Source: Chrysemys picta bellii (lineage: Eukaryota > Chordata > Testudines > Emydidae). From it: 64,000 nucleotides of DNA. The DNA lies in NCBI RefSeq assembly GCF_011386835.1, contig NC_088801.1, positions 17,346,824 to 17,410,823 on the forward strand. Reading direction: 5' to 3'. The translations under genes and the position numbers were made by a program. The notes under the pieces are model-generated. The model saw nothing but the letters and a program-made list of their open reading frames with translations, was not told the DNA's origin and made no database searches. The stretch's first letter is position 1, and each line of letters starts with the position of its first letter. Positions 23,780-35,442 of the stretch are shown piece after piece.

Positions 23780-23915
23780 CCCCAATCCTGCAAACACGTA
23801 CAAACATACTTAATTTTATTGCTGCACATCACCTCGCATAACGGGGTCCTGGTCCATGATTAGGGCTCCTAGGCACTACAGTAATACAATTAAATAATAA
23901 AATAAATAATCATCA
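23780..23915 (+). repeat. L2/CORE-SINE type 3' tail
   Basis: The segment 'ataacggggtcctggtccat' and 'gctcctaggcactacagtaat' followed by an A/T-rich tail (aaataataaaataaataat) is the usual 3' end of L2-like LINEs and the SINEs that use them in reptiles. A better preserved relative is at 39515-39800. Confidence 0.6.
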
Positions 23916-24253
23916 TCATAATGATACTGAGTAGTTCCTTGATGTCCATGGAGTGACTGACAGTGGTAAAGTTGCATGTGTAAAAGGTACCAGGATCAGA
24001 GCCTTAAACTGTAAACTCATGAGGAAAGGGAGTGTGTCTTCCTAGACATGTGAACAGAACATAGCACACTGTAGCTTCTACTGTAGCACAGATAAAAAAT
24101 ATGGGTATTATTACTTACAGGCACAGGATTAAGCTGATGGGCAAATTTGGGGCCAGAAAGAACTTAATGCCTGGCCCATTTTGGCATAGAAATTGAGCTT
24201 GTAGAGCACTGAGAAGAGATCTTCCATTAGGATCAAGCAGCTACGTGCTACTC

Positions 24254-24564
24254 CAGGGGTAGGCAACCTATGGCACGCATGCCAAAGGTGACACACGAGC
24301 TGATTTTCAGTGGCACTCACACTGCCCGGGTCCTGGCCACCGGTCCGGGGGGCTCTGCATTTTAATTTAATTTTAAATGAAGCTTCTTAAATATTTTAAA
24401 AACCTTATTTACTTTACATACAACAATAGTTTAGTGATATATTATAGACTTATAGAAAGAGACCTTCTAAAAACGTTAAAATGTATTACGGGCACGCGAA
24501 ACCTTAAATTAGAGTGAATAAATGAAGACTCGGCACACCACTTCTGAAAGGTTGCCAACCCCTG
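24254..24564. mobile_element. 311-bp non-autonomous hAT element
   Basis: The ends are caggggtaggcaaccta and ggttgccaacccctg, and the 8-bp duplication tgctactc is perfect (24246-24253, 24565-24572). Only small differences between the arms are visible, so the insertion is fairly young. The interior is AT-rich, without coding. Confidence 0.95.
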
Positions 24565-24572
24565 TGCTACTC

Positions 24573-27500
24573 TAATGCTTTAGTAAGGCTCACAAACCCT
24601 TTTGCCTTTGGCTGTAATAAACCATGTGTAACAGGGATGTGTAACCTTGCAAAGTGGAGGTCAAGGTAGCGGTGAATATAGTCCTTTGCAAACTAATATA
24701 GATAAGTGCACTAGAATTTTTACACTCATTCTGGAAACATACATAAACTTGTATAATATGTGCAAAATGATGTATTGCCAAAAAAAAAATCCCCACAATA
24801 CACATCAAAGAAACAAAACTGCAATAATATTTTTGAGCCAAAAGATAAGTCATTCCTGTAAGGATGGCTCAACAATACCCAGAGCAAGGGTGAACTACAT
24901 CAGAGAAATCATCCCAAAGTTTTTCTTTAGTTTGGTATCAATATGTTAACAAGGGTCTCCTTGGAGCTTCCTGCTACTCCTTAGCCATGTCCCCTTCAGC
25001 ACATCACTGAGATCAGGTGAGAGTATGTGCTTAACTTAATCTTACTTCAATAGGACTACTCATATGCTTCAGCTGAGCACACACTTAAGTGCTTTGCTGA
25101 ATCAGGATCTTTGAATTCATGAGTCTACTCAAGTGAATGAGTACTACTGTATTTCAGTAGGGGCTGCAGAGCCAGTCCCACAGCAAGCAAAGTGCATCAC
25201 TTTCCTAAGGCACTTCTGAAAATCCAATAGCCCACAAACAAATTCTGGAACTGCTTTAAAATCTTGAGGCTTCCACGTTCATGGGACATTTCATAAAGTG
25301 CTGGGTATGCTGGACGATGGTTTTCATGCCCTTACGCTCTGTAGTGCATGCAAAATAGTCACTTTTTAAAAGAAATGTCTACCTCTGGGACAGATGATGA
25401 CCTCAGTTCCACCAGAGACAATTCAGAGAAACCTCAATGGAGGCAAAAGAAGTAAATCTCCAGTAGAGTTACTCCAGATTTACATTGATAGAACTGAGAT
25501 GAGATTCTAGCTCCAGATCTCAATGACTAGATTAGAAATTCTGTGCACTTTCATCAAAAGTTAATAGTAGGAAATTTATTTAATTTCTGTAATTTGTTTC
25601 CTCAATTAACCAAGGAAAAGAAGGAGGACAGCATTCTAGATACTCAGGTCAGACAAAATGTTTTGATTTCATTGTTACATAATTATCACCTGCATCAAAA
25701 TTTCTAGGAAAATAATCCTACAAGTTTTGAATATTAGATGATATATTCCCAACTACATTTAAAAACAGAACTTGTCAGCTCTGACATCTCAAAGTAAATT
25801 TTATTGACCTACTAACCTGCAACTCTGGGAAGCCTGGAACTAAAAATGCAATAATGGCTAGCAAATACAAGTCTCCAAACAAAGTGTAATAACCTTAAGT
25901 AAACTACTGCCAAGCAAAAGTCCTGCAGATCAAACAGTTCCCACGATGCCTTGTTATATTAACTTGTGAAAAGGTCCCATGATATCTCCACAGTCATGCA
26001 GAATAACAGACCACTGCACTTTTGTTTACTTACATAGCTTATCTGCAATCCAGAAATGTATACAGTCAATCCCTCAGATGTAAATCACTTGCCTATGAAA
26101 TGTTACCTCGCTTGTTAAAAACTTAGCAAACTTTCCAATGATAAACAATAGTTTCATCTTGAATATCAATTTTTTAAAGCACAAATCTACAATAACTAGG
26201 CTGTAAACCATTTCAACAATTAGGCCATAAGTATTACATACAGTTATGAGAACAAAAGGATTACCTAAAATACATGCTGAAAATAGAATATGAAGTTAGC
26301 AACAATGTGTCAACTGTGAGGTCTCCTTCAGAAAGTTATTATAAACTATGTTTGATTCAAGTGGATGATTCTTAAAGCAAGCTGCAAGGTCAATTTCTTA
26401 CTTTATGTACTTTAAGTTTTCAGGAAAACTTTCGCTTCAGGAGCAACTCATATATTGGATGATGGGTCTAATACAAATGAAAGGTTTTTTGGAATACTAT
26501 GAACAGCAATTCATCATTTCACACTTTATTTTTCAGTTTATTTTACATTCTCCTGTCCTTGTGTATTTGAATGTGAACTAAGTGTAGCTATATTTCATTT
26601 CCTTCAGAATTTGTTTCTTTCCATCAATATATGATATGATTACTTAGGCCAAGTTTTGTGTGTGTTTGTTTTTTAAACTCTTCACTTCAACAGGAACAAA
26701 CACTTATTAGGGTGCTTCTTAATGAATCATAATATAAAAAGAGAGAGAAAACTTGGCTCCCCTGAAGCAACAGGGTTGAAATGTTTACTCTAATGAAGCA
26801 TTAGAGATTAGAAGCATGCAGCATAAAAAGCAAACATCATATTGTTTATCATATTGCTGCTCAAGACAAAAAAATAAGCATATTAAGTTCATTAGACTTC
26901 CCACCCCCACCCCTAAAAATGCACAGCCTCTTAGACAATTCATATAATCAAAATTCAGAGGATTTTTTCCTAAGGAAACACGTTTATAGATTTAATGTAA
27001 AACATTCTTAAACACTTCACAAGGAAGGAAAGAACTGCTCAGCACAAATTAGCATAAACATTAACTAAATATTTGATTAGTCCAGGTTTCTCACCCAGAG
27101 TATTGGAAGTGATTCCAATCTCAGCCAACCAGACAATTTTTGGATCATTAGGTAAAACAGTTTTTGTTCACATTAAGCACACAGCCACACACAGAAAATA
27201 CAGAGCATTCTTCCCTTTTAGTTTGTTACCTGTACTGTACTCCTCTGCTTAGGAAGACGTGAGAGAGTGACCAGCTTTCATACAAGGGAAGGGGGGTGAG
27301 GGTGGAAGAAGGGAAAATAGATATTTCTATTATCTGCACCGAATTGATTTCTTTAACAAATGGTTTCCGGAGAGCTTTCAAGAATCATTCTGGGTCAATA
27401 GGATAGGTCTGTTTCAATGATCAGGCACAGAAGTAAAATTACATGAAAAGCTTCGTTTATCTGAATCAACAGAAGCATACATAATGAAGGGTAGAAATGA

Positions 27501-27784
27501 AAGCTCTGCAGCAGTCACACAGGAAGCCTAGATAAACCAGCCAGATCACACGAGGGAAGGCACCAGGATTAATTTTAAAGATTAAAAACTCTAATCATTC
27601 TAAAATACACACACACATATCTGTGGATACACACGTACAGGGGTGCATAGAAAGCTTTGGTTTCTCAGTCTCACTGGTCATCTTAAAAAGATCATATTTC
27701 TGGGCCATCAATCAGAATTAAGCTGCTTATGGATGCGTAGCAATTCGGTACATGTAGTTGCCAGTAGCAACAGGGCACACAATT
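24573..27784. other. 3.2-kb AT-rich stretch without recognised repeats
   Basis: This block upstream of the CpG island (in + sense) is unusually free of transposons except for a worn palindromic repeat at 25430-25520. No exon with a good acceptor and donor was recognised. It may hold regulatory sequence. Confidence 0.4.
25430..25525. repeat. Ancient palindromic dispersed repeat ('tttacac-tcaatgg' family)
   Basis: The segment contains gtaaatctccagtagagttactccagatttacattgat, the two arms of a loose palindrome. The same family is visible at 33595-33712, 40488-40585 and 53895-53995. I do not recognise its formal name. Confidence 0.5.
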
Positions 27785-28755
27785 GTGCAGCTTTCCTCCC
27801 TCACACAGGAGCAACAGCAGCAGCCGAGGGAGGAGCGGCGGCAGGAGAGGGAGCTGGGAGGAGCGGGGGCCGGAGCAGAAGCAGATGGGACAGCGGAGCA
27901 GGGGCAGGGCCAAGACGGGCGAAGGAGCCAAGTGCCGGGGCAATGACAGCAGCAGGGGAAGGAGGCAGCGGCAGCATCAGAAGGGACAGGGAGCCTGGGG
28001 CTGGCGAGGCAGCAGGGAATTGGCCGCAAGAGATACAGGGGAAGCGGGGCAGCAGAGGCGGAAGCAAGACCTGTAACAGTAGCAGCAGCGGAGACAAGAG
28101 AGGAGCAGGTGTCCCCTGCACGGCACAAACACGCCTCCCCAGCCGGACCCAAGCCCACCGCAGGCCTCTTGAGCCTCCCTCCCCTGCCCGCGAGGCAGCA
28201 GCTGGCTGCCCGCCCTCCCCTGCCCCGCTGCGGCACCAGCGCGGGGACCGGGGCTGCTCCGCCGCGCGCCGCTGTTGCTCCCGTCCCTGCGCGCGGCCCC
28301 CGGAGCTAGCACGGGCAGCCCCCTAGCGAGCAGGGTGCGGGGCCAGGGAGCCGGGGCCGGGGCAGGTGAGGAGCCAGGACGGCGGCAGGGGGGGGAAGGA
28401 CTCGGCTCCTTACCTGGCCTGCGGCGGGACATGCTGAAGCAGGGCGCGGGGAGGGGACGCTACCCCCCTACAGGGGCGAGGAGCCGGCCGGGGTCCCCCG
28501 AGCTGATAAACTTTCCATGGCCCGCCCGCGCGGCCCCGAGCCGCTCTCCCCCGCCGCAGCCGGGGAGCCCCGCGCCTCTCCCGCTCGGTTGCGCTCCAGC
28601 GGCTCCTTCCCGGCGGGGCGGCGGGACGCGCCGCATGTGCCCGGGGCGGGCCGGGGGGCTCGAGGCTCCTCGGGGAGGGCAGCGCGCGCGGCCGGGGCGC
28701 TGTGTGCGATCCCGCGGCGCTGCCGGGGCCTGCTAATTCCCCCGGCCCCTGCGAA
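27785..28755. promoter_or_regulatory. CpG island, candidate internal or alternative promoter
   Basis: This is the only long stretch dense in CpG that lacks transposon ends. It starts in an AGG/CAG-rich part (27810-28100) and becomes strongly CG-rich from about 28130 to 28745, with GC-box-like GGGGCGGG near 28640. Open frames occur in most reading frames here because stop codons are scarce, so none is taken as a gene. In vertebrates such islands usually mark a promoter. It lies about 23 kb downstream of the NCKAP5 exon in the direction of that gene, hence inside the gene if the exon call is right. A minus-strand first exon is the better-supported direction because of an ATG closely followed by a strong donor near 28430. 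A plus-strand antisense start cannot be excluded. Confidence 0.7.
28415..28434 (-). other. Candidate minus-strand first-exon end: ATG plus splice donor
   Basis: Inside the CpG island the minus strand reads ATG TCC CGC CGC AGG CCA G followed directly by GTAAGG, a near-perfect donor. The start has A at -3. It would encode MSRRRP and leave the intron in phase 1. A 17-codon upstream frame starts at 28521 (MESLSARG...) and stops at 28468. The phase does not fit a direct join to the NCKAP5 exon that follows the 74-nt exon, because that intron is phase 2. So either the exon is untranslated, it joins a later NCKAP5 exon, or it belongs to another transcript. The MSRR start resembles the N-terminus of repressor zinc-finger families such as SALL and FOG, but the diagnostic K-Q is missing, so no family is claimed. 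Confidence 0.35.
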
Positions 28756-30740
28756 ACTGCTTAGGATCGGGGCTGTCAAATCCAGCCCATCTGCTGCAAT
28801 CATAATCAGTCTCAACTGAATGGCTCTGACAAATCCGCGCCTGCAGCAGGGGTTAGGCGAGCCCGGGTAGGGGAGGGAGGCAGGGAAGAGTGCGGGCTTC
28901 TATTGTCTGCTGTGAACTGGGTGCCTGAAAGGCAAGGCACTTGGGCAGGCAGGCTCCAGGAAAGCTTAGAGCCCTGCCCATCCCCCAGCGTACGGCAAGG
29001 GAGCCCACCCCGGCCCCAGGTCCCTCTGGCCAAACACTTGCTGCTAATGAACTAAACACACAGTCACCTTAATCTGGTTATCAGTTAGCCCTGAACAAGC
29101 AGACCAGGGGGCGATGTGCCATTCCCTCCCCTCGAGGAAAACAAAAAGTGCTGTAAGTGGCAAGTTACACATTAAAACGATCAACACATCTATGACACTC
29201 AGAGCTAGCTTCAAGTCAGTGCACTTTTTAAAATCAATGTGTTTTGTTTGGGTGGTCAGTGCTTTAATAGGTGACTTTGGCTACAGTGTTAATAAAGTTG
29301 GGGAAGATGTAATTTCTCTGAAGAAGCACTTTAGTATATTACACTACTACACTCAAAATACACTTGCAAAGCCAATATTTTCTTAATAAAGAATATAAAA
29401 CAAGTTCAGTATCTTCAGCTAAAGGGGGGGAAATCGATGGTACAAACTATTGTGCGTCTGTATTTCTTAAACAAGAGAGCTAAACGGTTTGTCAGTTTGG
29501 TTATTTTGTTAAACTACTTTGTGACTATACAAGTGCAAAGAATAAAAAATGTAGTCTTAAATATTCAGAAATATATAATGAATAAATAGATACCTTTCAA
29601 AGTATCCTAAAAAGTTGGCAAACACTCACCAAGATAGAAAGTTCTTGGCCCATTCTGCTGGAATTATTTATCAGAAAAGTGATAAGTGATTACAATTATG
29701 CCAAATGGGATCTGTGCCAGTCAGACTGCTGGATGGATGAGTTACTCCCTTACAAAATTTAGATTAAAAAAAAAACTTTAGACTATTGTAATATGCAGAC
29801 AACTACAGTCTATGTTTAAAACTCCAACCTTTATGAATAAATTCTGAAATTATTTTAGTATATGAAGAATTCATACAAAAGTATGAGAGAAAATTTTGTC
29901 AAATTGGAGTCAATAAATGCAAGTACAAGTGAACTATGACGGTTACAACAGATCGTATAGGCCTCATCTGAAGATGTGGTATATCATGGTACAAAAGGCA
30001 CAATGGTCAAATTTCAGGGAGAAATACTGAGTGTAGGGAAAGCAGTGGAAGTGGGGTAGATTTTCTACAGTTTAATTAGAGAAAGTGTTAAGTGTCACAA
30101 AAGAAGGAGAACTGATGGAGTTCAAGATATAATCTGAAAACAACTAGAGAGGCAGTCAAACATAATGAGACAGGGAAACTGGTCTAGCCACACCCCTGGT
30201 TTGGTGAGATTAGTGGTGAGTATCTGATATATCATCATAATGGAATTTACAGTGGTGGCATTTTGGTAAAGCCTGCTTTCCTTATAAATTAGAAGGATAT
30301 CCTTTTTTGGATATACTAAGATGAAGAAAGCTATGATGCAAGCAAAAGTTAATGAAGCACTAATGTGAGGAAAAGGGCTACCAAAATGAAGGGGACAGAA
30401 ATGTAGGTATAAACTGAACAGAAACAATCCCAAATTTGAAGTCAGAAAGGAAATGGCAAAGGACCATTAGAAAGATAAGGAAGCAAGTTCTGATTAGCAA
30501 ACATATACAATAGGTATGTCTCTAAACCATTTAGTCTGTAATGTCCCAGACAGCCACTATCTAGCAGAACATGTAAGCATATACATAACTGTAAGCACGA
30601 GTAGTCCCACTGAAGTCAAGACCTAGGTACCCACACTGAAGTCATGCAGTTGCTTAATTGCTAGTGGAATCACAGAGAACAACTTTCCCTGTATTAAGTC
30701 ATCAGTTTTAATGACTGAACATGAAGTACTTAAGCTTTTG
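28756..30740. other. CpG island shore and AT-rich flank
   Basis: Sequence from 28756 to about 29060 remains GC-moderate and repeat-free, and then turns AT-rich. No exon is supported. Confidence 0.4.
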
Positions 30741-30745
30741 ATATA

Positions 30746-30933
30746 CACCTCTACCCCGATATAATGCGATCCGAGATAACATGAATTCGGATATAACGCG
30801 GTAAAGCAGTGCTCATGGCCGGGGGGGCTGCGCATTCCGGTGGATCAAAGCAAGTTCGCTATAACGCGGTTTCACCTATAACGCGGTAAGATTTTTTGGC
30901 TCCCGAGGACAGCGTTATATCGAGGTAGAGGTG
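30746..30933. mobile_element. MITE with TA duplication (Tc1/mariner-Tigger-like)
   Basis: The inverted ends cacctctaccccgatataat and gttatatcgaggtagaggtg are flanked by TA (30744-30745, 30934-30935). The interior repeats 'tataacgcggt' three times. The TA target suggests a Tc1/mariner relative; that is inference from the duplication alone. Confidence 0.8.
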
Positions 30934-31169
30934 TACTAGAAATAACATCACTGCAATAAAATGTTATCACAGTTATCAATGTCCCTTGCTTGAAAATAAG
31001 CATTTCAGTTTAACCTTGCGTGCCACATCTCAGCATGTTTCATCTCAGCATGTAAGTGACAGCGGAAGACCATATACTCAACTTGGCAGCATTCAGTTTT
31101 TACATTTTTATATATACTATTAGCAAATAAGATCAATGATTATTTTTAAACATTTTTAATATTTATTTA

Positions 31170-31595
31170 ATGTACAACGCAGAGGTACATGTTGTAGCTG
31201 GCTCATTCACCTGCACGTCCACCAATGTTATATATGCCATCATATGCCAGCAATGCCCCTCTGCGATGTACGTTGGCCAAACTGGACAGTCACTACGCAA
31301 GAGGATAAATGAACACAAGTCAGATATCAGGAATGGCAATATACAAAAACCTGTAGGAGAACACTTCAACCTCCCTGGCCACACAATAGCAGATGTAAAG
31401 GTAGCCATCTTACAGCAAAAAAACTTCAGGACCAGACTCCAAAGAGAAACTGCTGAGCTCCAGTTCATTTGCAAATTTGACACCATCAGATCAGGATTAA
31501 ACAAAGACTGTGAATGGCTATCCAACTACAGAAGCAGTTTCTCCTCCCTTGGTGTTCACACCTCAACTGCTAGCAGAGCACCTCACCCTCCCTGA
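31170..31595 (+). pseudogene. Penelope-like GIY-YIG endonuclease domain (fragment)
   Basis: The 142-residue open frame is the C-terminal nuclease of a Penelope-like element, which nicks DNA to prime reverse transcription. Family marks are the VIY of the GIY motif (residues 20-22), YVGQT for the YIG motif (34-38), the helix with R43/R45 and H49 (LRKRINEH), and the metal-binding Glu in GEH (64). Cys15, Cys26 and Cys29 match the cysteine-rich stretch typical of PLE nucleases. The domain itself is open, yet the reverse transcriptase that should precede it is absent, so the copy is dead. The Met used here is internal to the original protein. Frame end at 31595 leads into the 3' tail. Confidence 0.85.
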
Positions 31596-31660
31596 TTGAA
31601 CTAACCTCGTTATCTCCACACTGATTTATACCTGCCTCTGGAGATTTCCATTACTTGCAT

Positions 31661-31699
31661 CTGAAGAAGTGAGGTTCTTACCCACGAAAGCTTATGCTC
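31661..31699 (+). ncRNA. Hammerhead-ribozyme-like core in the PLE tail
   Basis: The sequence reads CTGAAGA, then a hairpin region agtgaggttcttacccac, then GAAA, then GC-TTAT-GC, then TC. That is the order of the hammerhead core CUGANGA - stem II - GAAA - stem III - UH, with the very short two-pair stem III known from PLE hammerheads. Stem II has mismatches in this copy, and I could not resolve a stem I, so activity is doubtful. Confidence 0.5.
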
Positions 31700-31746
31700 C
31701 CAATACTTCTGTTAGTCTCAAAGGTGCCACAGGACCCTCTGTTGCA

Positions 31747-32624
31747 TTTAAACTATAGTATCAGCAAAAGATTCCTGTATAACTGCATTGATTAAAATTA
31801 CAAAGCCCATTTACTTTTGAGGTTTAGAGGTGATAGATGTGCTAGATGTGTGTGAGAGAACTGCTGTACTAGTCCATTGACTTTATCTCCAAATTATGGA
31901 TTGTTAAATACAGTGTCATAGAGCATGGAACTTTCATAGTTTGCATTTCTATCCAAGCTCTGCCCACATTTGCCCAATCCTGCTTTCCCAAAATTCCAAT
32001 GAAGCTTCTATATAGTTCATACCAGTATTTGGATAATCTTACAGTATTGCCATACACAATAAAAATGTGGTTAGTCAATACTACCCAATCTAAATAAATC
32101 TTTGCTAAATGTTTAACTATTTAGAGCCCAATCCTGCATCCACTGAAGTCAACAGAGGAGGAATGGGCTGTTAATCTATGACCACAACATTTCATAACTA
32201 AAAATAGACTACTTTATTTTTCAACAATTTACAACAATAACTCAAAAATATTTTTCTGCAAATTAAACTACTTTGCCTGACCACTAAGCTGCTGTTCTTC
32301 CTTGTCTGCCTCTTCTATTTGCAAGACTAATAGTTTATCTGAGTTTCATGTGTATATGAGTTGGTGACTGTAGGATGTATAGGTGTATATACCACATCCT
32401 GAATTGGTTCTTGCCCCTGAATCAGGTTTTATCAAACATAAATGTTTAATAGATCAGAGAGCACATTTTTAAAAACATGCATGGTTTTTACCAGTGCCAA
32501 AGTGCAAAGCTCATATTTCAGAACCCTCTAGACTAAATGTAAAACCAAATAACTCTAGTTTAATGGATAAGGAATAAGAAAAATTTCACATGTAAAGACC
32601 CAGCTGTTGGTAGGGATATAGTCA
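31747..32624. other. AT-rich non-coding stretch
   Basis: Nothing recognised. Confidence 0.4.
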
Positions 32625-32629
32625 ATAAT

Positions 32630-32745
32630 TGTCCAGTTTGGGATTTTTGTTCCTTCCTCTGAAGCACCAGGTCACCGTTGAAGACAGGACACTGGATTTA
32701 GATGGACCACGGGTCAGTTCCAGTGGGGCCCACCACTATGTTCCT
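32630..32745 (+). mobile_element. CR1 3' tail fragment
   Basis: The text 'caccgttgaagacaggacac', 'ttagatggaccacgggtc' and 'actatgttcctaa' follows the 3' end of a CR1 subfamily whose inverted copy is at 43428. Only the last about 115 bp are present. Confidence 0.6.
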
Positions 32746-33363
32746 AAATTTCCCCAGTGTGAAATTGTGTCAGTGAGACTTGAATCAGGCCTGGTGTTTT
32801 TAAATTCACTAACTACCATCCACAACTCATGCCATACCTTTTCAAAGTAGAAATACTTTGAAAACAAACCCAATAGGCAGCCAGATCAGGAATGATGTAG
32901 TTCAGTTGTAGTAAATAATATCACTATGACCATTTAATCATAAAGAAAGGCTACATGGGGGGCGGGGTGGGAGAGGGATGGAAAGGAGGGGCAGATCTGA
33001 AACATGATACTTTTAATAAAAATCTGAAAAAACTAACAAACAGTTACTATATTTAACACACTCCTTATCCTTTTTAACAATGATTTATATACTCTATTTA
33101 CACAGGAGTGAAACAGAATTTGGGTGATGTAATACTGGACTTTCAGGTATTATGCCCACAGGTTACTAACAGTTAATTCCCAGAACTCCAAAAATAGATT
33201 ATATAGGAGTAGATTAGAAATCTCATATAGTGAAGTCATTGGGGAAATAAATTATTTTCACTCTGAGCCTGAAATATGTAGGAAGTCCTTAACACTCATT
33301 CAGTGGGAACTTGGAGAACAGAGCACTCTGTTGGTTCAGACCTCATATGCACAGGTTCACTAT

Positions 33364-33578
33364 GGGCTTGTCTACACAGGGAAATTGACCAGTATACCTA
33401 CTGCAGAATGAGTTATTCTATAATAGCTATTTTGGAATAGGTCCCACTGTGGAGACTGTTCTGGAATAAAAGTCACTTTTATAAAGTGTCCACAGGGGGA
33501 GCTAGGCTAGAATAGATACTGTGGAATATTTTATTCTGCTATAACTATGGAGGTCAATTTCCCAGTGTAGACAAGGCC
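33364..33578. mobile_element. MITE, 215 bp, with TAT duplication
   Basis: The ends gggcttgtctacacaggg and cccagtgtagacaaggcc are near-perfect inverted repeats that continue into 'aaattgacc / ggtcaattt'. The triplet TAT occurs at 33361-33363 and 33579-33581. This fits a Harbinger-type 3-bp target duplication. Confidence 0.85.
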
Positions 33579-33594
33579 TATAACTAGAATTGCA

Positions 33595-33712
33595 ATGATT
33601 TGAAATCTTCCTATTGACTTCAGTGGACATTGGATCAAGCCAATAGGCACTATCCTGCTCCTACTTAAGTCAATGGAAGTTTTGCTATTGATTTTATTGG
33701 GAGTTGGAGCAG
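33595..33712. repeat. Ancient palindromic dispersed repeat
   Basis: It contains 'attgacttcagtggacatt', 'ggatcaagcc' and 'aagtcaatggaagttttgc', arms of the same loose palindrome found elsewhere in the window. Confidence 0.45.
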
Positions 33713-33994
33713 ACCCTACAAGTGGGTTCCAATTGTGTTTTCAAAAAATGTCTCAATAATGGCCCAAATCCTACCAAGATCCACAATCAGAGAACATAAG
33801 TGAAGGGAAATTCTGCATGCCCATGTCTACTAGAATAGAAGCATTTGGCCAATAGCTCAGATATTTTAACAAAGTATTCTTTGCGGAAAGGGGAGGACAG
33901 TTTCAAAGTGCTTGAAACTTCGTTAATGGATCTGGTTCTCAGACTACATCTGAACCTGGGGAGCAATTTGCAGTTCATGTAAACATACCCATGC

Positions 33995-34212
33995 TCTCTT
34001 TAATCTAGCTAGATTGCTAAAAATAGCACGGAGGACTCAACAACACTGGCTTTGGCACAAACTTTACAAGCATGCATGGTATATATTTGCATTGCCTGGG
34101 ATGTACCGCATGCCTCCACATCCTCGCTGCTATTTTTAGTGAGCAGGCATGGTGGGTATGTCCATACAAGCTGCAAATTACATCCCCATTTGCAGTGTAG
34201 ATATAGCTTCAG
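33995..34212. mobile_element. Worn 'gtctacactgc' MITE
   Basis: Inner words ttgctaaaaatagcacg and cgctgctatttttagtgagc face each other, and the right end reads gcagtgtagatatagct. The left end is lost. Confidence 0.5.
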
Positions 34213-34374
34213 AGGACCCGTGTTGGGAGATCTGCACTACCTTAGCATGCAATCTCCCCTCCCTAGCCACCCAGAGTGGAATCCATCAAGTCTATGCGGG
34301 ACCTCACTACACAGATTTAATTTACCTTAGAAGCACTTAGAACAATCTTGCATTGCATGAGTAGGGACATATTA

Positions 34375-34612
34375 GCTTATGTCTACACTGCAGCTGGGAG
34401 GTGTGATTCCTAGCACTGGTAGATAGACTTGTGCTGACTCAGCTTGAGCTAACATGCTAAAAATAGCAATGTGAACATTATGGCACTGGCAACGACTCAG
34501 GCTAGCCACCTGAGCTTGGACCCAAGTGGCTGGGTGGGCTTGGACTCAAGTACTGCTGTCCACACTGCTATTTTTAGCACACTAGCAGGAGCTGAGCTAG
34601 CATGAGTCTGTG
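34375..34612. mobile_element. Worn 'gtctacactgc' MITE, second copy
   Basis: It starts gcttatgtctacactgcagc next to TTA and carries the facing words gctaaaaatagcaatgtg and cacactgctatttttagc. The right end (agctagcatgagtctg) is diverged. Confidence 0.6.
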
Positions 34613-34843
34613 GTTTCCATGATATACAGGGTTTACAGTTTGGTTCAATGGCTCTCAGCACCCCCACTATAAAAATTGTTCCAGCACTCCTGTTCACATG
34701 AGCAAAGGTTTGTAAATTCAGGTCCAAGGTGAATCAAACAGAAAAAGAAATGGCTCATGTTGTTAACACTCTGATGAATACTGCTTTATAATTGAAACCT
34801 GGCCCCTAGTGGGATCAATTTCAAGAATGTATATATATGTGGA

Positions 34844-35266
34844 CAGGGCCGGCTCCAGGCACCAGCTGAGCAAGCTGGTACTTAGGGCGGCAGATTGTTC
34901 GAGGCGGCATTCTGCCCAATCCTAGGCAGCGCGGAGAACCAGAGCACCCTGCAGGGCAGTCCTCTTCCTTCCCTCCCTGCCGACCGGAGCGGGGCCCTCG
35001 CGGCAGGCGGCAGGAGGCGGCGCAGCGGGAGGGGCCTTGTGGGAGTGCCCCTGCTGTAGCCCTGGCCGCCCCCTTCTCTCTCTCTCCCGCCCGCTCCCTC
35101 CACCTCCTCCCCCCCCCTCCCCCCCCCCGAGCCAGTCCCCCTGCACCCGCACTCCAGCTGCGCTGCAGGTTGTTGGTTTTTTTTTGCTTTGCCATTCTGG
35201 CCGCCCCGTTTTTTTTTTTTTTTTTTTTTTTTACTTGGGACGGCCAAAAAGCCAGAGCCAGCCCTG
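34844..35266. mobile_element. hAT-like element, 423 bp, with pyrimidine core
   Basis: The ends cagggccggctccagg and gccagagccagccctg match the element at 13690. The flanking octamers are tatgtgga (34836-34843) and catgtgga (35267-35274), one mismatch. It has a C/T-rich tract at about 35060-35130 and a T run of more than 20 at about 35210. The 121-156-residue minus frames are spurious. Confidence 0.88.
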
Positions 35267-35442
35267 CATGTGGAGGCAGGAAGTCAGCCAAATTCTTCAG
35301 AATTAAAGGAAACTTGTATCCAGAATAGGATAATGATCTTAAATCATCCTTAGCCAGGTTCTACTATCCCCCATTACACCCTGCAGTGGAGCTAAACAAG
35401 AGACCAGATGAATGACCTGGATGAAGCTAGCAACAGATCAGA

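Larger units (their letters stand above)
31150..31746 (+). mobile_element. Penelope-like retroelement, 3' part
   Basis: The fragment holds the GIY-YIG endonuclease end of the single PLE protein (31170-31595) and a 3' untranslated tail that ends 'ggtgccacaggaccctctg'. The tail has a hammerhead-like core at 31661-31699. The 5' end is truncated within or just before the endonuclease. No target duplication was found. Confidence 0.8.

Noticed and set aside
28415..28434. Assignment of the MSRR start to a SALL or FOG zinc-finger gene
   Set aside because: The diagnostic MSRRKQ is not present (MSRRRP instead), and no zinc-finger exon occurs in the window.
27643..28819. Frames up to 227 residues in the CpG island
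   Set aside because: Stop-poor GC-rich sequence opens most frames; no domain, and no conserved protein recognised. Only the short ATG-donor exon on the minus strand is kept as a candidate.
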